This document shows, in pieces, positions 25,451 through 34,100 of a DNA stretch of 64,000 nucleotides (the stretch's first letter is position 1; the number at the start of each line of letters is the position of its first letter). The position numbers and the translations under genes were made by a program. The notes under the pieces are model-generated. The model was given only the letters and a program-made list of their open reading frames with translations. It ran no database searches and was not told the DNA's origin. Source of the DNA: Fluviicola chungangensis (GTDB taxonomy: Bacteria; Bacteroidota; Bacteroidia; Flavobacteriales_D; Crocinitomicaceae); assembly GCF_007558725.1 (NCBI RefSeq), contig NZ_VLPL01000001.1:249984-313983 (forward strand). The letters run 5' to 3'.

Positions 25451-25817
25451 AAAACCCATACAGCGTCCCGCCACAGCGGGAAAATTCTGAACGCCTCAGA
25501 AAGCACGATTTGGTTCGCTGTTTTTCTTTGTAATCTGCCGTTTACGTCATGTAAAACCGAATCGGTTGCAGCCCGCCATTAAAAAACTAAGACTCCCCGT
25601 TCGTAGTAAAAAAATGTTAGACGTCAACAATTTCACTGCATGGGTTAGTCCGTCAGTTGACGGACGGTTATTTACACTCGGCCTCAGCCGACGAATAACA
25701 TTTTAAAAGTACGAAATCTGTTTACAGTATTCAAGGATTCTTCGCAGTTTATTCGAATTTTAACAAGAAATAGGGCCCGCCCAAAAGGAAAGCGGAAACA
25801 CGTTGTTAAATTAATCT
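25451..25817. repeat. Gene-free stretch with three short palindromes
   Basis: Seen here are TCCCGC-CACA-GCGGGA (25466-25481), GTCCGTCA-GT-TGACGGAC (25648-25665) and TCGGC-CTCA-GCCGA (25679-25692). All are GC-rich relative to their surroundings and none has a T run. No convincing coding frame is present. They look like REP-type intergenic repeats. Confidence 0.55.
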
Positions 25818-25825
25818 TATTTTTG
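25818..25825 (+). promoter_or_regulatory. -7 box of proC
   Basis: TATTTTTG gives a start of transcription near 25829 and a 12-base leader before the ATG at 25841. A possible TTG start at 25823 lies inside the box and is rejected. Confidence 0.55.
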
Positions 25826-25840
25826 TCGCAAAATTGTGAA

Positions 25841-26629
25841 ATGGAAAAGATCGGAATTATTGGATGTGGAAACCTGGGATTGTCTTTATTAAAAGGGTTT
25901 CGCAAACAATACCCCGATGCTCATCTATTCGGTACACGAAGAACTGTCTCCGACCTGATGGGTTTTGGAGACGATAAAACACACTTTACGTCTGATAATC
26001 AATCTGTCATGGAACAATGTGATTATCTGATTGTTGCTCTGAAACCATATACCATCTTGTCTTTTTTTGAAGAGCACCGGGATTTTTTCGATCCGGAACG
26101 GCATACCATTATTAGTGTTGCAACCGGCATTACTTTAGGTGAAATCAAAGGTGCTTTGAAACGGGATAATCTCTCACTTTATCGCGGAATGCCCAATACG
26201 GCTGCAGATGTACAGGAAAGTATTACTGCATTAAGTGGCGGGACAGATCCCCTGAACAGAAAGGAAGAAGTGAGCGAACTCTTCCGGGCAATTGGTGATA
26301 TTGTTTGGATTAATGAACAGTTAATGGAATCTGCAACCATTCTCGGAGCTTGTGGAATTGCTTATGTTTTACGTTTTATCCGTGCAATGATCCAAGGTGG
26401 GATTGAAGTTGGTTTTGATGCAAAAACAGCGAATAAGATTGTCAGTCAGACCGTAAAAGGTGCAGCGCAGCTTTTGATTCAAAATGGATTGCACCCGGAA
26501 GAAGAAATTGACAAAGTAACAACTCCCAAGGGTTGTACAATTGTTGGTTTGAATGAAATGGAACACAGCGGGTTCAGTTCTGCATTGATTAAAGGGATAG
26601 TGACAAGCTATCAGAAGATTGAGCGGTAA
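25841..26629 (+). CDS. proC: Pyrroline-5-carboxylate reductase
   Basis: This 262-residue enzyme has the Rossmann start IGIIGCGNLGLSLLKG. It carries the family blocks VALKPYTIL, ISVATGIT, YRGMPNTAADVQESITAL and, near the C-terminus, VTTPKGCTIVGLNEMEHSGFSSAL, which match the P5CR dimerisation and active-site signature. It reduces P5C to proline with NAD(P)H in the cytoplasm. It is transcribed alone; a 24-bp repeat and another promoter separate it from the helicase gene. Confidence 0.92.
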   Translation: MEKIGIIGCGNLGLSLLKGFRKQYPDAHLFGTRRTVSDLMGFGDDKTHFTSDNQSVMEQCDYLIVALKPYTILSFFEEHRDFFDPERHTIISVATGITLGEIKGALKRDNLSLYRGMPNTAADVQESITALSGGTDPLNRKEEVSELFRAIGDIVWINEQLMESATILGACGIAYVLRFIRAMIQGGIEVGFDAKTANKIVSQTVKGAAQLLIQNGLHPEEEIDKVTTPKGCTIVGLNEMEHSGFSSALIKGIVTSYQKIER

Positions 26630-26682
26630 AATCTGGGATTAACAGTTAGTAAGTTTGCTAACATGCTAATCAAATTCAAATA

Positions 26683-26706
26683 GACGTAATAACGCAATAG
26701 TACGTC
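26683..26706 (+). repeat. 24-bp interspersed palindromic repeat, copy B
   Basis: It reads GACGT + AATAACGCAATAGT + ACGTC and matches copy A (7388-7411, opposite strand) at 21 of 24 positions. It lies just upstream of the helicase promoter. Confidence 0.65.
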
Positions 26707-26725
26707 CAGGTCATTTAGAAACTTG

Positions 26726-26733
26726 TACCTTTG
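26726..26733 (+). promoter_or_regulatory. -7 box of the DEAD-box helicase gene
   Basis: TACCTTTG is followed by TCGG and then the ATG at 26738. A start at 26723 would overlap the box. Confidence 0.55.
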
Positions 26734-26737
26734 TCGG

Positions 26738-28051
26738 ATGAGTCAGTTCCCCCACTCCAATTTCTCTCTTGAAAAACTCGGCATTTCTTCTCTGAATGAA
26801 ATGCAACAGCAAATGCTTGAATCTTCCAAAACCAATCAGGAGATCATTTTGCATGCCCCTACCGGTTCCGGTAAAACAGTGGCTTTTCTGCTGACAGCTT
26901 TGGGGAAATTGAATAAAGAACAAACTTCCGTTCAGTTATTAATCATTTCACCTACACGCGAACTCTCGATTCAGATTGAGGATGTATTCAAAAAGCTGAG
27001 TACGGGATTTAAAGTAAACACCTGTTACGGTGGACATTCCATGCGGGTAGAAGAAAATAACCTCTCGGTACCTCCTGCTGTTTTGATCGGAACCCCGGGG
27101 AGACTGGCAGATCATGTGAGAAGGAAAAATATTGATCTGTCTGAGGTTCATACTTTGGTTTTGGATGAATTTGATAAATCCCTGCAAATGGGATTTGAAT
27201 CGGATATGACTGAAATTATCCAGGAGTTGCAATCACTTCAGAACAAATACCTGGTTTCAGCGACTAAACTGGAAAACATTCCAACGTTTACACAAATTAA
27301 AAAACCGGTAACAATTGATTTTCTGATCGAAAAAAGTCATCGAATCAATTATTTCGGGGTGCAAATGAATGGTTCCGATAAACTGGATTTGTTATTGGAA
27401 TTATTATGCAATCTTCCGGAGGGAAAGACCATCATTTTTTGCAATCACCGCGAACCCGTTGTAGAGATTACCGATTTTTTGAAAGAAAATGGGATCATCG
27501 CAGTTGCTTATCATGGAGGTATGGAGCAAGATGACCGGGAACGCGCACTGATCCGTTTCAGAAATGGAAGCGCCGATTTTTTGGTTTCGACAGATCTGGC
27601 AGCCAGAGGACTGGATATTCCGGCGGTAGAGCACGTCATCCATTATCAATTACCTTTGAAAGAGGCTGAATTTATTCACAGAAGTGGCAGAACAGGACGA
27701 CAGGATGCTGACGGTGTTGTATTTATGTTCCTGGATTCAGGGAAAAATGTTCCGGATTTCATCCCGGAGCACCATCATTATGAGGTGATTCCAAATGAAC
27801 CGCTTCCTGAACGTCCGAAATGGAAAACTATTTATATCAGTGCCGGAAAGAAGGATAAGGTCAATAAAGTGGATATTGTTGGTTTTCTCCACAAAACAGG
27901 CGGCTTAAGACCTGATGAGATTGGTCTTATTACCGTAATGGATTACAGTTCTTTTGTCGCAATCAGCAGTGAAATAGCGGAAGAAGTCGTTCCCGAATTA
28001 CGGGATAAAAAGATCAAAGGGAAAAAACAAAAGATTGGCTTCGCACGATAA
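26738..28051 (+). CDS. DEAD/DEAH-box RNA helicase
   Basis: This 437-residue protein has the Q motif (LGISSLNEMQQQML), Walker A APTGSGKTVAF, motif Ib TPGRL, motif II VLDEFDK, motif III SATK, motif V STDLAARGLD and motif VI HRSGRTGR. Motif II reads DEFD rather than DEAD, and motif III reads SAT with Lys after it. The C-terminal 70 residues form a small extra domain (KWKTIYISAGKKDKVNKVDI), like the DbpA RNA-binding domain. A role in ribosome assembly is plausible but inferred. Confidence 0.9.
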   Translation: MSQFPHSNFSLEKLGISSLNEMQQQMLESSKTNQEIILHAPTGSGKTVAFLLTALGKLNKEQTSVQLLIISPTRELSIQIEDVFKKLSTGFKVNTCYGGHSMRVEENNLSVPPAVLIGTPGRLADHVRRKNIDLSEVHTLVLDEFDKSLQMGFESDMTEIIQELQSLQNKYLVSATKLENIPTFTQIKKPVTIDFLIEKSHRINYFGVQMNGSDKLDLLLELLCNLPEGKTIIFCNHREPVVEITDFLKENGIIAVAYHGGMEQDDRERALIRFRNGSADFLVSTDLAARGLDIPAVEHVIHYQLPLKEAEFIHRSGRTGRQDADGVVFMFLDSGKNVPDFIPEHHHYEVIPNEPLPERPKWKTIYISAGKKDKVNKVDIVGFLHKTGGLRPDEIGLITVMDYSSFVAISSEIAEEVVPELRDKKIKGKKQKIGFAR

Positions 28052-28052
28052 A

Positions 28053-28120
28053 AAAGTTCGAAAGTTCAAGAGTTCAAAATAGTTTAAACTTTTGAACCAT
28101 TTAAACCCTTTGAACTTGCA
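28053..28120. repeat. GTTCAAA/TTTGAAC interspersed repeat, copy 1
   Basis: Runs of AGTTCAA on one side and TTTGAAC on the other surround AGTTTAAACTTTTGAAC, so the block can fold on itself. It lies between convergent genes and may serve as their terminator. Related copies lie at 51908-51967 and 60643-60767. Confidence 0.6.
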
Positions 28121-28127
28121 ATTAACG

Positions 28128-28550
28128 TTAAGCTAATTGAGGAAATTTCTTCATTGTTTCAATCACCATCTGCGGTGTTGGATTTGCTAATTTGCGTTTT
28201 TGCGTATCAATCCAGGCGCCGTCAATCGTAATAGTAGCACACAACTCCCCTCTTTGGTTGGTCAATATATGCTGCATCGTCCAGCGGGAACCGTCTTCTG
28301 CAATGGATTTAATGAACAAACTAATCGTTATTTCATCATGCATGTGGATTTCTTTCCGAAAAACACATTCTTCACGGAATAAGATCGGTCCGAAATGGTT
28401 TTCCTGCATAACTTTCAATGAAAGGCCCAAATTATTTAAAACTTCTACACGCTGCTGAGCTCCCCAATCGTAATATGCACTATGTCTTACATGATAATTC
28501 GGATCAAGGTCCGACCACCGGATAGAAATAACTTTACTAAACGAATCCAT
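28128..28550 (-). CDS. Acyl-CoA thioesterase (4HBT hot-dog fold)
   Basis: This 140-residue protein has the YbgC/FadM-like 4HBT pattern. WSDLDPNYHVRHSAYYDW has Asp near residue 15 and the N-x-H-V-x-x-x-x-Y layout of the active-site loop, followed by a long helix and strands with FRKEIHMHDEITI. It hydrolyses acyl-CoA thioesters; chain length is unknown. It is convergent with the helicase gene across a repeat block. Confidence 0.82.
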   Translation of the reverse strand: MDSFSKVISIRWSDLDPNYHVRHSAYYDWGAQQRVEVLNNLGLSLKVMQENHFGPILFREECVFRKEIHMHDEITISLFIKSIAEDGSRWTMQHILTNQRGELCATITIDGAWIDTQKRKLANPTPQMVIETMKKFPQLA

Positions 28551-28660
28551 GTGCTTTTTTTTTGCGAAGATACGAAATATTTATGCGTGCAGAGTAATTA
28601 CAGGAAATTCCGGAGCAACTTCTTAACACCAGATTCTTTATGAATAATATACCTTGTCAC

Positions 28661-28690
28661 TTGCTTCCTGCGATTAATGAATTATTTTTG
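28661..28690 (+). promoter_or_regulatory. Promoter of the carbamoyltransferase operon
   Basis: TTG (28661-28663), 19 bases, then TATTTTTG (28683-28690) is a canonical Bacteroidota promoter. The 55-base leader holds two small inverted repeats: GTTCC...GGAAC (28690-28712) and AACGTT-TTT-AACGTT (28710-28724). Confidence 0.75.
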
Positions 28691-28749
28691 TTCCTCTTCA
28701 AAATGAAGGAACGTTTTTAACGTTAGTAAAACAGATTTAAATTGCGCGA

Positions 28750-30615
28750 ATGAAAAAAGTCTTAGGGATTTCTGCCTTCTATCACGATTCGGCTGCTGCC
28801 TTGGTTATTGGAGGCAAAATTATTGCCGCAGCTCAGGAGGAACGATTTACGCGCGACAAACATACTCCTGATTTTCCTGTTGAATCAGTGAAATACTGTC
28901 TGGAAGAAGCCGGACTTGAAATTGACGATCTGGATGCCATTGTTTTCTACGATAAACCGCTCCTGAAATTTGAACGTTTACTTCAAACGTATTATTCCTT
29001 TTCACCGAAAGGATTGGTTTCTTTCCTGAAAGCAATTCCCGTTTGGATCAATGAGAAAATGTTCCTGAAAAAAATGATTCATGAAGGATTAAAAGAAGTA
29101 GGACCATACGAGAAAAAGAATGTAAAACTGCTTTTCCCGGAACACCATTTGTCTCATGCAGCCAGTGCCTTCTATCCCTCTTCATTCAAAGAATCTGCGA
29201 TCCTGACTATTGACGGTGTGGGTGAATGGTGTACTGCTTCCATTGGTTTGGGAACCGGCGAAAAGATTGAATTATTGCGCGAAATGGAATTCCCGCATTC
29301 TGTGGGCTTGCTCTACAGTGCATTTACATATTATTTGGGGTTTACGGTTAATTCCGGGGAATATAAGTTAATGGGACTCGCTCCCTACGGAAATGAACAC
29401 GCTGATCAAACCAAAGAATTTATCCGGAAAATCAAAACGGAATTAGTTGATATTAAGGATGATGGATCGGTTTGGTTAAATCAAAAGTACTTTAACTACG
29501 CAACCGGGCTTCGGATGGTACACGACCGGAAATGGAAGGAATTATTTGGTGTTGCCCGTCGGGAAGGAGAATCTGAATTGGAACAGGTTCATTGTAATTT
29601 AGCTATTGCCATTCAAAAGGTGACGGAAGAGATTGTCATTTTGATGGCAAAGGAAGCAAAACGACTGACAAACTCCGAATATTTATGTATGGCAGGAGGT
29701 GTTGCACTCAATTGTGTGGCAAATGGGAAGTTGTTGGAAGAACAGATTTTCAAAGATATATATATCCAGGCTGCTTCCGGCGATGCCGGTGGAGCTTTAG
29801 GAGCAGCTTTGGCAGTTTCTTACATGTATTTTGAGGAAGAACGGGTAATTGATTATTCTTACGACCAGATGAACGGAACTTACCTTGGACCGGATTATTC
29901 TGAAAAAGAAATTCAATCCATGAATAAGCGCACCCATGCACGTTACAGGAAATACGATGATTTCAATGAATTGACTTCCTTTGTAGCCTCCAAACTGGCA
30001 GACGGAAATGTGGTCGGCTGGTTCCAGGGAAGAATGGAATTCGGTCCGCGGGCCCTGGGAAACAGAAGTATTTTGGGTGACGCCCGTAACCCTGAAATGC
30101 AGAAAAAATTAAACCTGAAGATCAAATACCGAGAAGGATTTCGACCTTTTGCGCCATCTGTTTTGGCGGAAGATGCACGGGAATATTTCGACTTACAGGC
30201 CGATTCACCTTACATGCTGGTAGTTGCTCCGGTGAAAGAAAGCCGGAGATTGAAATTACCGGACAACTATAACGAACTTCCGCTTTGGGAACGCTTGTAT
30301 CATCAGCGAAGCGATTTACAATCGATCACCCACCTGGATTTTTCAGCCCGTGTTCAATCGGTTTACAAAGAGACAAATCCACGGTATCACGCATTGATTG
30401 AGGAGTTCAAGAAACAGACTTCTTACGGATTGGTAGTGAACACCAGTTTTAATGTTCGGGGAGAACCCATTGTTTGCACACCCTACGATGCGTTTCGCTG
30501 TTTTATGAGTACGGAAATGGATTACTTAGTAATCGGAGATTTCGTTTATGCCAAAACGGAACAGGAAGATTGGGAAAACAAGGAAAAGTGGATGGTCAAA
30601 TTTAAAATGGACTAA
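28750..30615 (+). CDS. NodU/TobZ/SxtI-type O-carbamoyltransferase
   Basis: The protein has 621 residues. The N-terminal Kae1-like domain begins MKKVLGISAFYHDSAAALV and contains EHHLSHAASAFYPS near 130-145 (the metal-binding His pair), TIDGVGEW and the CMAGGVALNCVANGK block near 313-327. The C-terminal domain has GWFQGRMEFGPRALGNRSIL and FRPFAPSVL, then VVNTSFNVRGEPIVCTP, all hallmarks of carbamoyl-phosphate-dependent transferases. It transfers carbamoyl to a hydroxyl of an unknown acceptor. It leads a four-gene operon whose other members match SxtL, SxtK and SxtJ. Confidence 0.93.
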   Translation: MKKVLGISAFYHDSAAALVIGGKIIAAAQEERFTRDKHTPDFPVESVKYCLEEAGLEIDDLDAIVFYDKPLLKFERLLQTYYSFSPKGLVSFLKAIPVWINEKMFLKKMIHEGLKEVGPYEKKNVKLLFPEHHLSHAASAFYPSSFKESAILTIDGVGEWCTASIGLGTGEKIELLREMEFPHSVGLLYSAFTYYLGFTVNSGEYKLMGLAPYGNEHADQTKEFIRKIKTELVDIKDDGSVWLNQKYFNYATGLRMVHDRKWKELFGVARREGESELEQVHCNLAIAIQKVTEEIVILMAKEAKRLTNSEYLCMAGGVALNCVANGKLLEEQIFKDIYIQAASGDAGGALGAALAVSYMYFEEERVIDYSYDQMNGTYLGPDYSEKEIQSMNKRTHARYRKYDDFNELTSFVASKLADGNVVGWFQGRMEFGPRALGNRSILGDARNPEMQKKLNLKIKYREGFRPFAPSVLAEDAREYFDLQADSPYMLVVAPVKESRRLKLPDNYNELPLWERLYHQRSDLQSITHLDFSARVQSVYKETNPRYHALIEEFKKQTSYGLVVNTSFNVRGEPIVCTPYDAFRCFMSTEMDYLVIGDFVYAKTEQEDWENKEKWMVKFKMD

Positions 30616-30620
30616 ACAGC

Positions 30621-31832
30621 ATGATGAATAAATTCAAATCTTTCGTCAAAGCGAATAAACGAACTTTTTTTGTCTTGTTATTGGCTTTAATCAGCTTGTT
30701 TTCTTACAACGTGACTAAAAACGGCATCGGGAGTGAAATTTTTGGCTGGTTGCGGTTGTGGAAATACGTTTCCCTCTTAGTCATCCTGACCAGTTTTTAT
30801 GTACTCTTTTTAAAAGGAAAACGGGTTATCCTGGCAAATGTGACTTTGATTGCCTTGCTCCTGCTTCTGGTAGAAACGGTTCTTTTCTTTGTTTTGGGAA
30901 TGCCTTCAGCTTTCAAGAAAGACTTCAGTGTTCCAGACCTGCCCGAAAATCACATTGCGCGTCAGGTTGGAATGACTTATTATCCTGACAGCGTTTATCA
31001 CGATGTGAAAGTGATCGGAAATAACGATACCGTTTTTGATGTTCAGTATTCAATCGATCACATGAACAAACGCATTACCCCGGGTTTTGATTCCACGAAA
31101 ACGAAGTATGCCTTGTTTTTCGGTTGTTCCATTGGTTTTGGATATGGGTTGGAAGATGATCAGACTTTGGCATACCAGGTTCAGGAGCAATCAGCCAACA
31201 CGAACTCCTATAATTTCTGTATTTCAGCTACCGGAACCAATCACATGCTGGCGCAGTTCCAGTACCGCGATCTTTCCAAACAAGTTGCAGAAAAAGATGG
31301 CTGTGCGTATTACATTTTCTTCTGGGATCATATTTACCGGGCGATCGGAACGATGCATCGCTATACGGAATGGCTTCATTTGGCTCCGTATTATGAAATG
31401 AAAGACGGAAAATTGGTGCGCAATAAATTATTCAAAGACGGACGCCCGTTTATTTCCGGTTGTTATGAGCGCTTATACCAAACCAACATTGTAAAGTATT
31501 TTGAAGCGGATTTACCCTTGAAATTAAACGATTCACATTTTGACCTGGTTTCGGAAATGGTGCTTCAAACCAAGAAAGAATATGAAAAGCAATTTGGGAA
31601 CGATCAATTCTATTTGGTTTTTTATCCGAATTATGTGGCATATACCCCGGAAGAAATGCGCATTTTTAAATCTTATTTGACAAAGAAGCAGATTAAGTTT
31701 ATAGATTTGTCGCAAACAATTACCTATCAAGGCAAATATACACTTGGTGGAGATTCGCATCCGAATGCGGGAACAAATAAATTAATGGCAAAATACCTTC
31801 TTCAGAAAGCGAAGAAACAACACTTGAACTAA
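30621..31832 (+). CDS. Membrane-anchored SGNH/GDSL-type hydrolase (SxtL-like position)
   Basis: The protein has 403 residues, with three hydrophobic segments in its first 100. The soluble domain has FGCSIGFGYGLEDDQT near 166-180 (a GDS-like nucleophile block with GCS) and GDSHPNAGTNKLMA near 376-390, with the Asp and His of an SGNH triad. Other motif residues include the Asn in ISATGTNHML. It begins 5 bases after the carbamoyltransferase stop; a second ATG one codon later is equally possible. The saxitoxin cluster has a GDSL hydrolase (SxtL) next to its carbamoyltransferase, which this mirrors. Confidence 0.75.
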   Translation: MMNKFKSFVKANKRTFFVLLLALISLFSYNVTKNGIGSEIFGWLRLWKYVSLLVILTSFYVLFLKGKRVILANVTLIALLLLLVETVLFFVLGMPSAFKKDFSVPDLPENHIARQVGMTYYPDSVYHDVKVIGNNDTVFDVQYSIDHMNKRITPGFDSTKTKYALFFGCSIGFGYGLEDDQTLAYQVQEQSANTNSYNFCISATGTNHMLAQFQYRDLSKQVAEKDGCAYYIFFWDHIYRAIGTMHRYTEWLHLAPYYEMKDGKLVRNKLFKDGRPFISGCYERLYQTNIVKYFEADLPLKLNDSHFDLVSEMVLQTKKEYEKQFGNDQFYLVFYPNYVAYTPEEMRIFKSYLTKKQIKFIDLSQTITYQGKYTLGGDSHPNAGTNKLMAKYLLQKAKKQHLN

Positions 31833-31982
31833 ATGGAATTTTTACGCGACTTATGGCGCTTTATGAAAGAGCGAAAGAAATTTTGGTTAGCACCGGTAAT
31901 CATCATTCTTCTGTTAATCGGAATTTTGATTGTTTTTGGTGGGTCCAGTGCCATTGCACCGTTTATCTATTCGTTGTTTTAA
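31833..31982 (+). CDS. DUF5989/SxtK-like 49-residue membrane protein
   Basis: This short gene directly abuts the hydrolase stop (TAA at 31830-31832, ATG at 31833). It encodes MEFLRDLWRFMKERKKFW, then a single transmembrane helix of Ile/Leu/Val, then GGSSAIAPFIYSLF. This is the DUF5989 pattern: a charged amphipathic start, one membrane helix and the SSAxAPFIY tail. Such proteins accompany NodU-type carbamoyltransferases and SxtJ in many genomes; the biochemical role is unknown. Confidence 0.85.
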   Translation: MEFLRDLWRFMKERKKFWLAPVIIILLLIGILIVFGGSSAIAPFIYSLF

Positions 31983-31994
31983 GTTCTTCCAAAT

Positions 31995-32372
31995 ATGAGT
32001 GCTCCCAAACAAAAAGCTTCCAATCCGGCTAAAACGGTCCTGACAATCGTCGTTGGTTTCATCCTGATCTATTTGATTACCAAATGGAAATGGAGTTTGT
32101 CTGTGGCATTTTTCGTTGGTTTGGCAGGTGTTCTGTCTGATTTCATTGCCAAATGGATTGATTTCGTTTGGATGAAATTGACACTTGTTTTGAGTTACAT
32201 CGTACCGAACATTGTTCTGAGTCTCATTTTCTATCTGTTCCTCTTCCCGATCGCCATGCTCACAAGACTTTTCGGAAAGAAAGACCCGATGCATTTGAAA
32301 AACACCGCTTCTACGCTGTTTGTGCACAATGAAAAGACGTTCGACAAAGCATATTTTGAGAAGCATTGGTAA
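31995..32372 (+). CDS. SxtJ-like membrane protein
   Basis: This 125-residue protein has three or four transmembrane segments: TVLTIVVGFILIYLI, SVAFFVGLAGVLSDFI, and a longer SYIVPNIVLSLIFYLFLFP. The IDFVWMKL-x-x-VLSYIVP stretch and the later ARL-like TRLFGKKDP fit the SxtJ family found beside carbamoyltransferases. The C-terminus ends in HNEKTFDKAYFEKHW, a soluble tail. It is the last gene of the operon, 12 bases after the DUF5989 gene. Confidence 0.78.
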   Translation: MSAPKQKASNPAKTVLTIVVGFILIYLITKWKWSLSVAFFVGLAGVLSDFIAKWIDFVWMKLTLVLSYIVPNIVLSLIFYLFLFPIAMLTRLFGKKDPMHLKNTASTLFVHNEKTFDKAYFEKHW

Positions 32373-32423
32373 AGACGTTTGTAAACCTTTTAGTTAAATG
32401 GTTCTGTAAATAAATGAGTTAAC

Positions 32424-32744
32424 ATGTTTACCGTAAGCTACCGTTTCACCATTCATCCGCAGCAAAATGAAGCCTTAGAAGGGGCCTGGAAAGAAGTGAC
32501 CAAATTGATTTACCAACATTGCGGCAGTTTGGGTTCCCGGCTCTACAAAGCTTCCGAAGATTCCTATATAGGCATTGCACAATGGCCGGATAAAGCTACC
32601 TGGGAAACCTACGATTTAACTGAGGCAGATCCGAACGATTGGCGTGCCAAAATGAGAGCCTGCTGCATCTCCACCGAAAAACTGGATGAACTGGAATTGA
32701 TCCATGATTTATGGGCGGAGAAACCATTCCATGAACACTTGTAG
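32424..32744 (+). CDS. ABM-like (dimeric alpha-beta barrel) protein
   Basis: This 106-residue protein has the ferredoxin-like pattern of antibiotic-biosynthesis-monooxygenase proteins: MFTVSYRFTIHPQQNEAL, a helix, then GSLGSRLYKASEDSYIGIAQWPDKATWE. The catalytic role in this subgroup is unknown; it could also be a heme-binding or stress protein of the same fold. It lies 51 bases after the SxtJ-like gene and is convergent with the his operon, so it could still be the tail of the carbamoyl operon. Confidence 0.7.
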   Translation: MFTVSYRFTIHPQQNEALEGAWKEVTKLIYQHCGSLGSRLYKASEDSYIGIAQWPDKATWETYDLTEADPNDWRAKMRACCISTEKLDELELIHDLWAEKPFHEHL

Positions 32745-32749
32745 TTCAA

Positions 32750-33337
32750 TTACTCCTGCATTCTTCTTCGCAAAACTTCTAAAATCTCACTCAAAGAAAC
32801 CTCCTTCGCCCGCAGCAAGATCAAATAGTGAAACAACAAATCAGCGGCTTCCTCTTTGAATAGCTCAGGTTCGTTCCGCATCGCTTCAATAACCATTTCC
32901 ACTCCTTCTTCGCCTACTTTTTGAGCAATCTTGGGCAAGCCTTTTTCAATAAGCGATTGAATGTATGATCTTTCCTTGGGAATGGTGAATCGTTCGTCAA
33001 TGGTATCGATGAGTTTGCTTAAGGTATCCGATGGACAAGGTTTTATTTCACCAAAACAGGAAGTTGTTCCGCTGTGACAGGTCGGTCCTTTTGCTTTTGC
33101 CAGAATGAGCAAAGTGTCTTCATCACAGTCCAGTGACCAATTGATCAATTCCAGGTAATTGCCGGAAGTTGCCCCTTTTACCCAAATCTCATTTCTGGAT
33201 CTCGAAAAGAAAGTTACTAATCTGGTTTTCAATGTTTGATTGAAGGAAGCTTCGGTCATATAACCCAGCATAAGTACTTGGTTTGTTTGTGAGTCCTGGA
33301 TAATAGTTGGGATGAATCCGTTGTTATCGTATTTCAT
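32750..33337 (-). CDS. hisIE: Bifunctional phosphoribosyl-AMP cyclohydrolase/phosphoribosyl-ATP pyrophosphatase
   Basis: The protein has 195 residues. The N-terminal PRA-CH domain has VLMLGYMTEASF, TFFSRSRNEIWVKGATSGN, DCDEDTLL and GPTCHSGTTSCF (the Zn and Mg ligand Cys and Asp residues are intact). The C-terminal PRA-PH domain has the EEGVEMVIEAM and DLLFHYLILL helices. It catalyses steps 2 and 3 of histidine synthesis. It is last in the his operon, 7 bases after hisF. Confidence 0.95.
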   Translation of the reverse strand: MKYDNNGFIPTIIQDSQTNQVLMLGYMTEASFNQTLKTRLVTFFSRSRNEIWVKGATSGNYLELINWSLDCDEDTLLILAKAKGPTCHSGTTSCFGEIKPCPSDTLSKLIDTIDERFTIPKERSYIQSLIEKGLPKIAQKVGEEGVEMVIEAMRNEPELFKEEAADLLFHYLILLRAKEVSLSEILEVLRRRMQE

Positions 33338-33344
33338 GAGATCA

Positions 33345-34100
33345 TCAGTTTCTAATTCGTGTTATTTTACTTAATTCATTCTTTAGTTCCGGGATGGAAA
33401 TCTCCCCGAAATGAAAGATACTTGCTGCTAATCCACCCGTAACAGGTGTTTGTGTGAACAATTCTTCAAAATGAGTGATCGTTCCTGCTCCACCGGAAGC
33501 GATGATTGGAACGGAAACCAATTGTTCCGCCTCTTTGTAAAAATCCAGTGCAAACCCATTTTTTGTTCCATCTCCATCCATGGAAGTGATCAACAACTCC
33601 CCGGCTCCCAATGAAACTACTTTTTGAAGCCATTTCAGTGCATCTATTCCGGTGTCTCGTTTTCCTCCATGTGTATGGACGACCCAGGACTCTCCGCTTT
33701 TCCGGATGTCAATAGCTACCACAATACATTGACTCCCAAACACATTTGCCAATTCGGTAATTAATGCGGGATTCTTCACAGCGGACGAATTGATCGAAAC
33801 TTTATCAGCTCCGCTCCGAAGCAATTTTCGGGCAGTTTCTACAGAAGAAATTCCTCCTCCGACCGTAAAAGGAATATTTACTTCGCTTGCCACTGCTTCT
33901 ACGATGGGTAAAAAAGTCCCGCGTTCCTCATTTGTTGCCGAAATATCAAGCAAAACGAGTTCATCAGCACCTTGTTTGCTGTAAAGCTTTGCCAATTCTA
34001 CCGGATCACCTGCGTCACGAATTCCTTCAAAGTTGGTTCCTTTTACAGTTCGTCCGTTTTGAATATCCAGACACGGAATAATTCGTTTATACACCTGCAT
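33345..34100 (-). CDS. hisF: Imidazole glycerol phosphate synthase subunit HisF
   Basis: This 251-residue (beta-alpha)8 barrel has the catalytic Asp in [14 protein letters not shown] (near 11) and in [10 protein letters not shown] (near 130). The phosphate sites are GGGISS and SGGAGT. The cyclase forms IGP and AICAR using ammonia delivered by HisH. The start overlaps the end of hisA by 14 bases. Confidence 0.95.
   Translation of the reverse strand: MQVYKRIIPCLDIQNGRTVKGTNFEGIRDAGDPVELAKLYSKQGADELVLLDISATNEERGTFLPIVEAVASEVNIPFTVGGGISSVETARKLLRSGADKVSINSSAVKNPALITELANVFGSQCIVVAIDIRKSGESWVVHTHGGKRDTGIDALKWLQKVVSLGAGELLITSMDGDGTKNGFALDFYKEAEQLVSVPIIASGGAGTITHFEELFTQTPVTGGLAASIFHFGEISIPELKNELSKITRIRN

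Noticed and set aside
26723-26740. A TTG start for the helicase five codons upstream of the ATG
   Set aside because: The TTG lies partly in the -7 box; the ATG at 26738 fits the promoter and the family start.
28750-32372. A saxitoxin biosynthesis cluster
   Set aside because: Only the carbamoyl module is present; no sxtA, sxtG, sxtB or other core genes. Only the submodule is shared.
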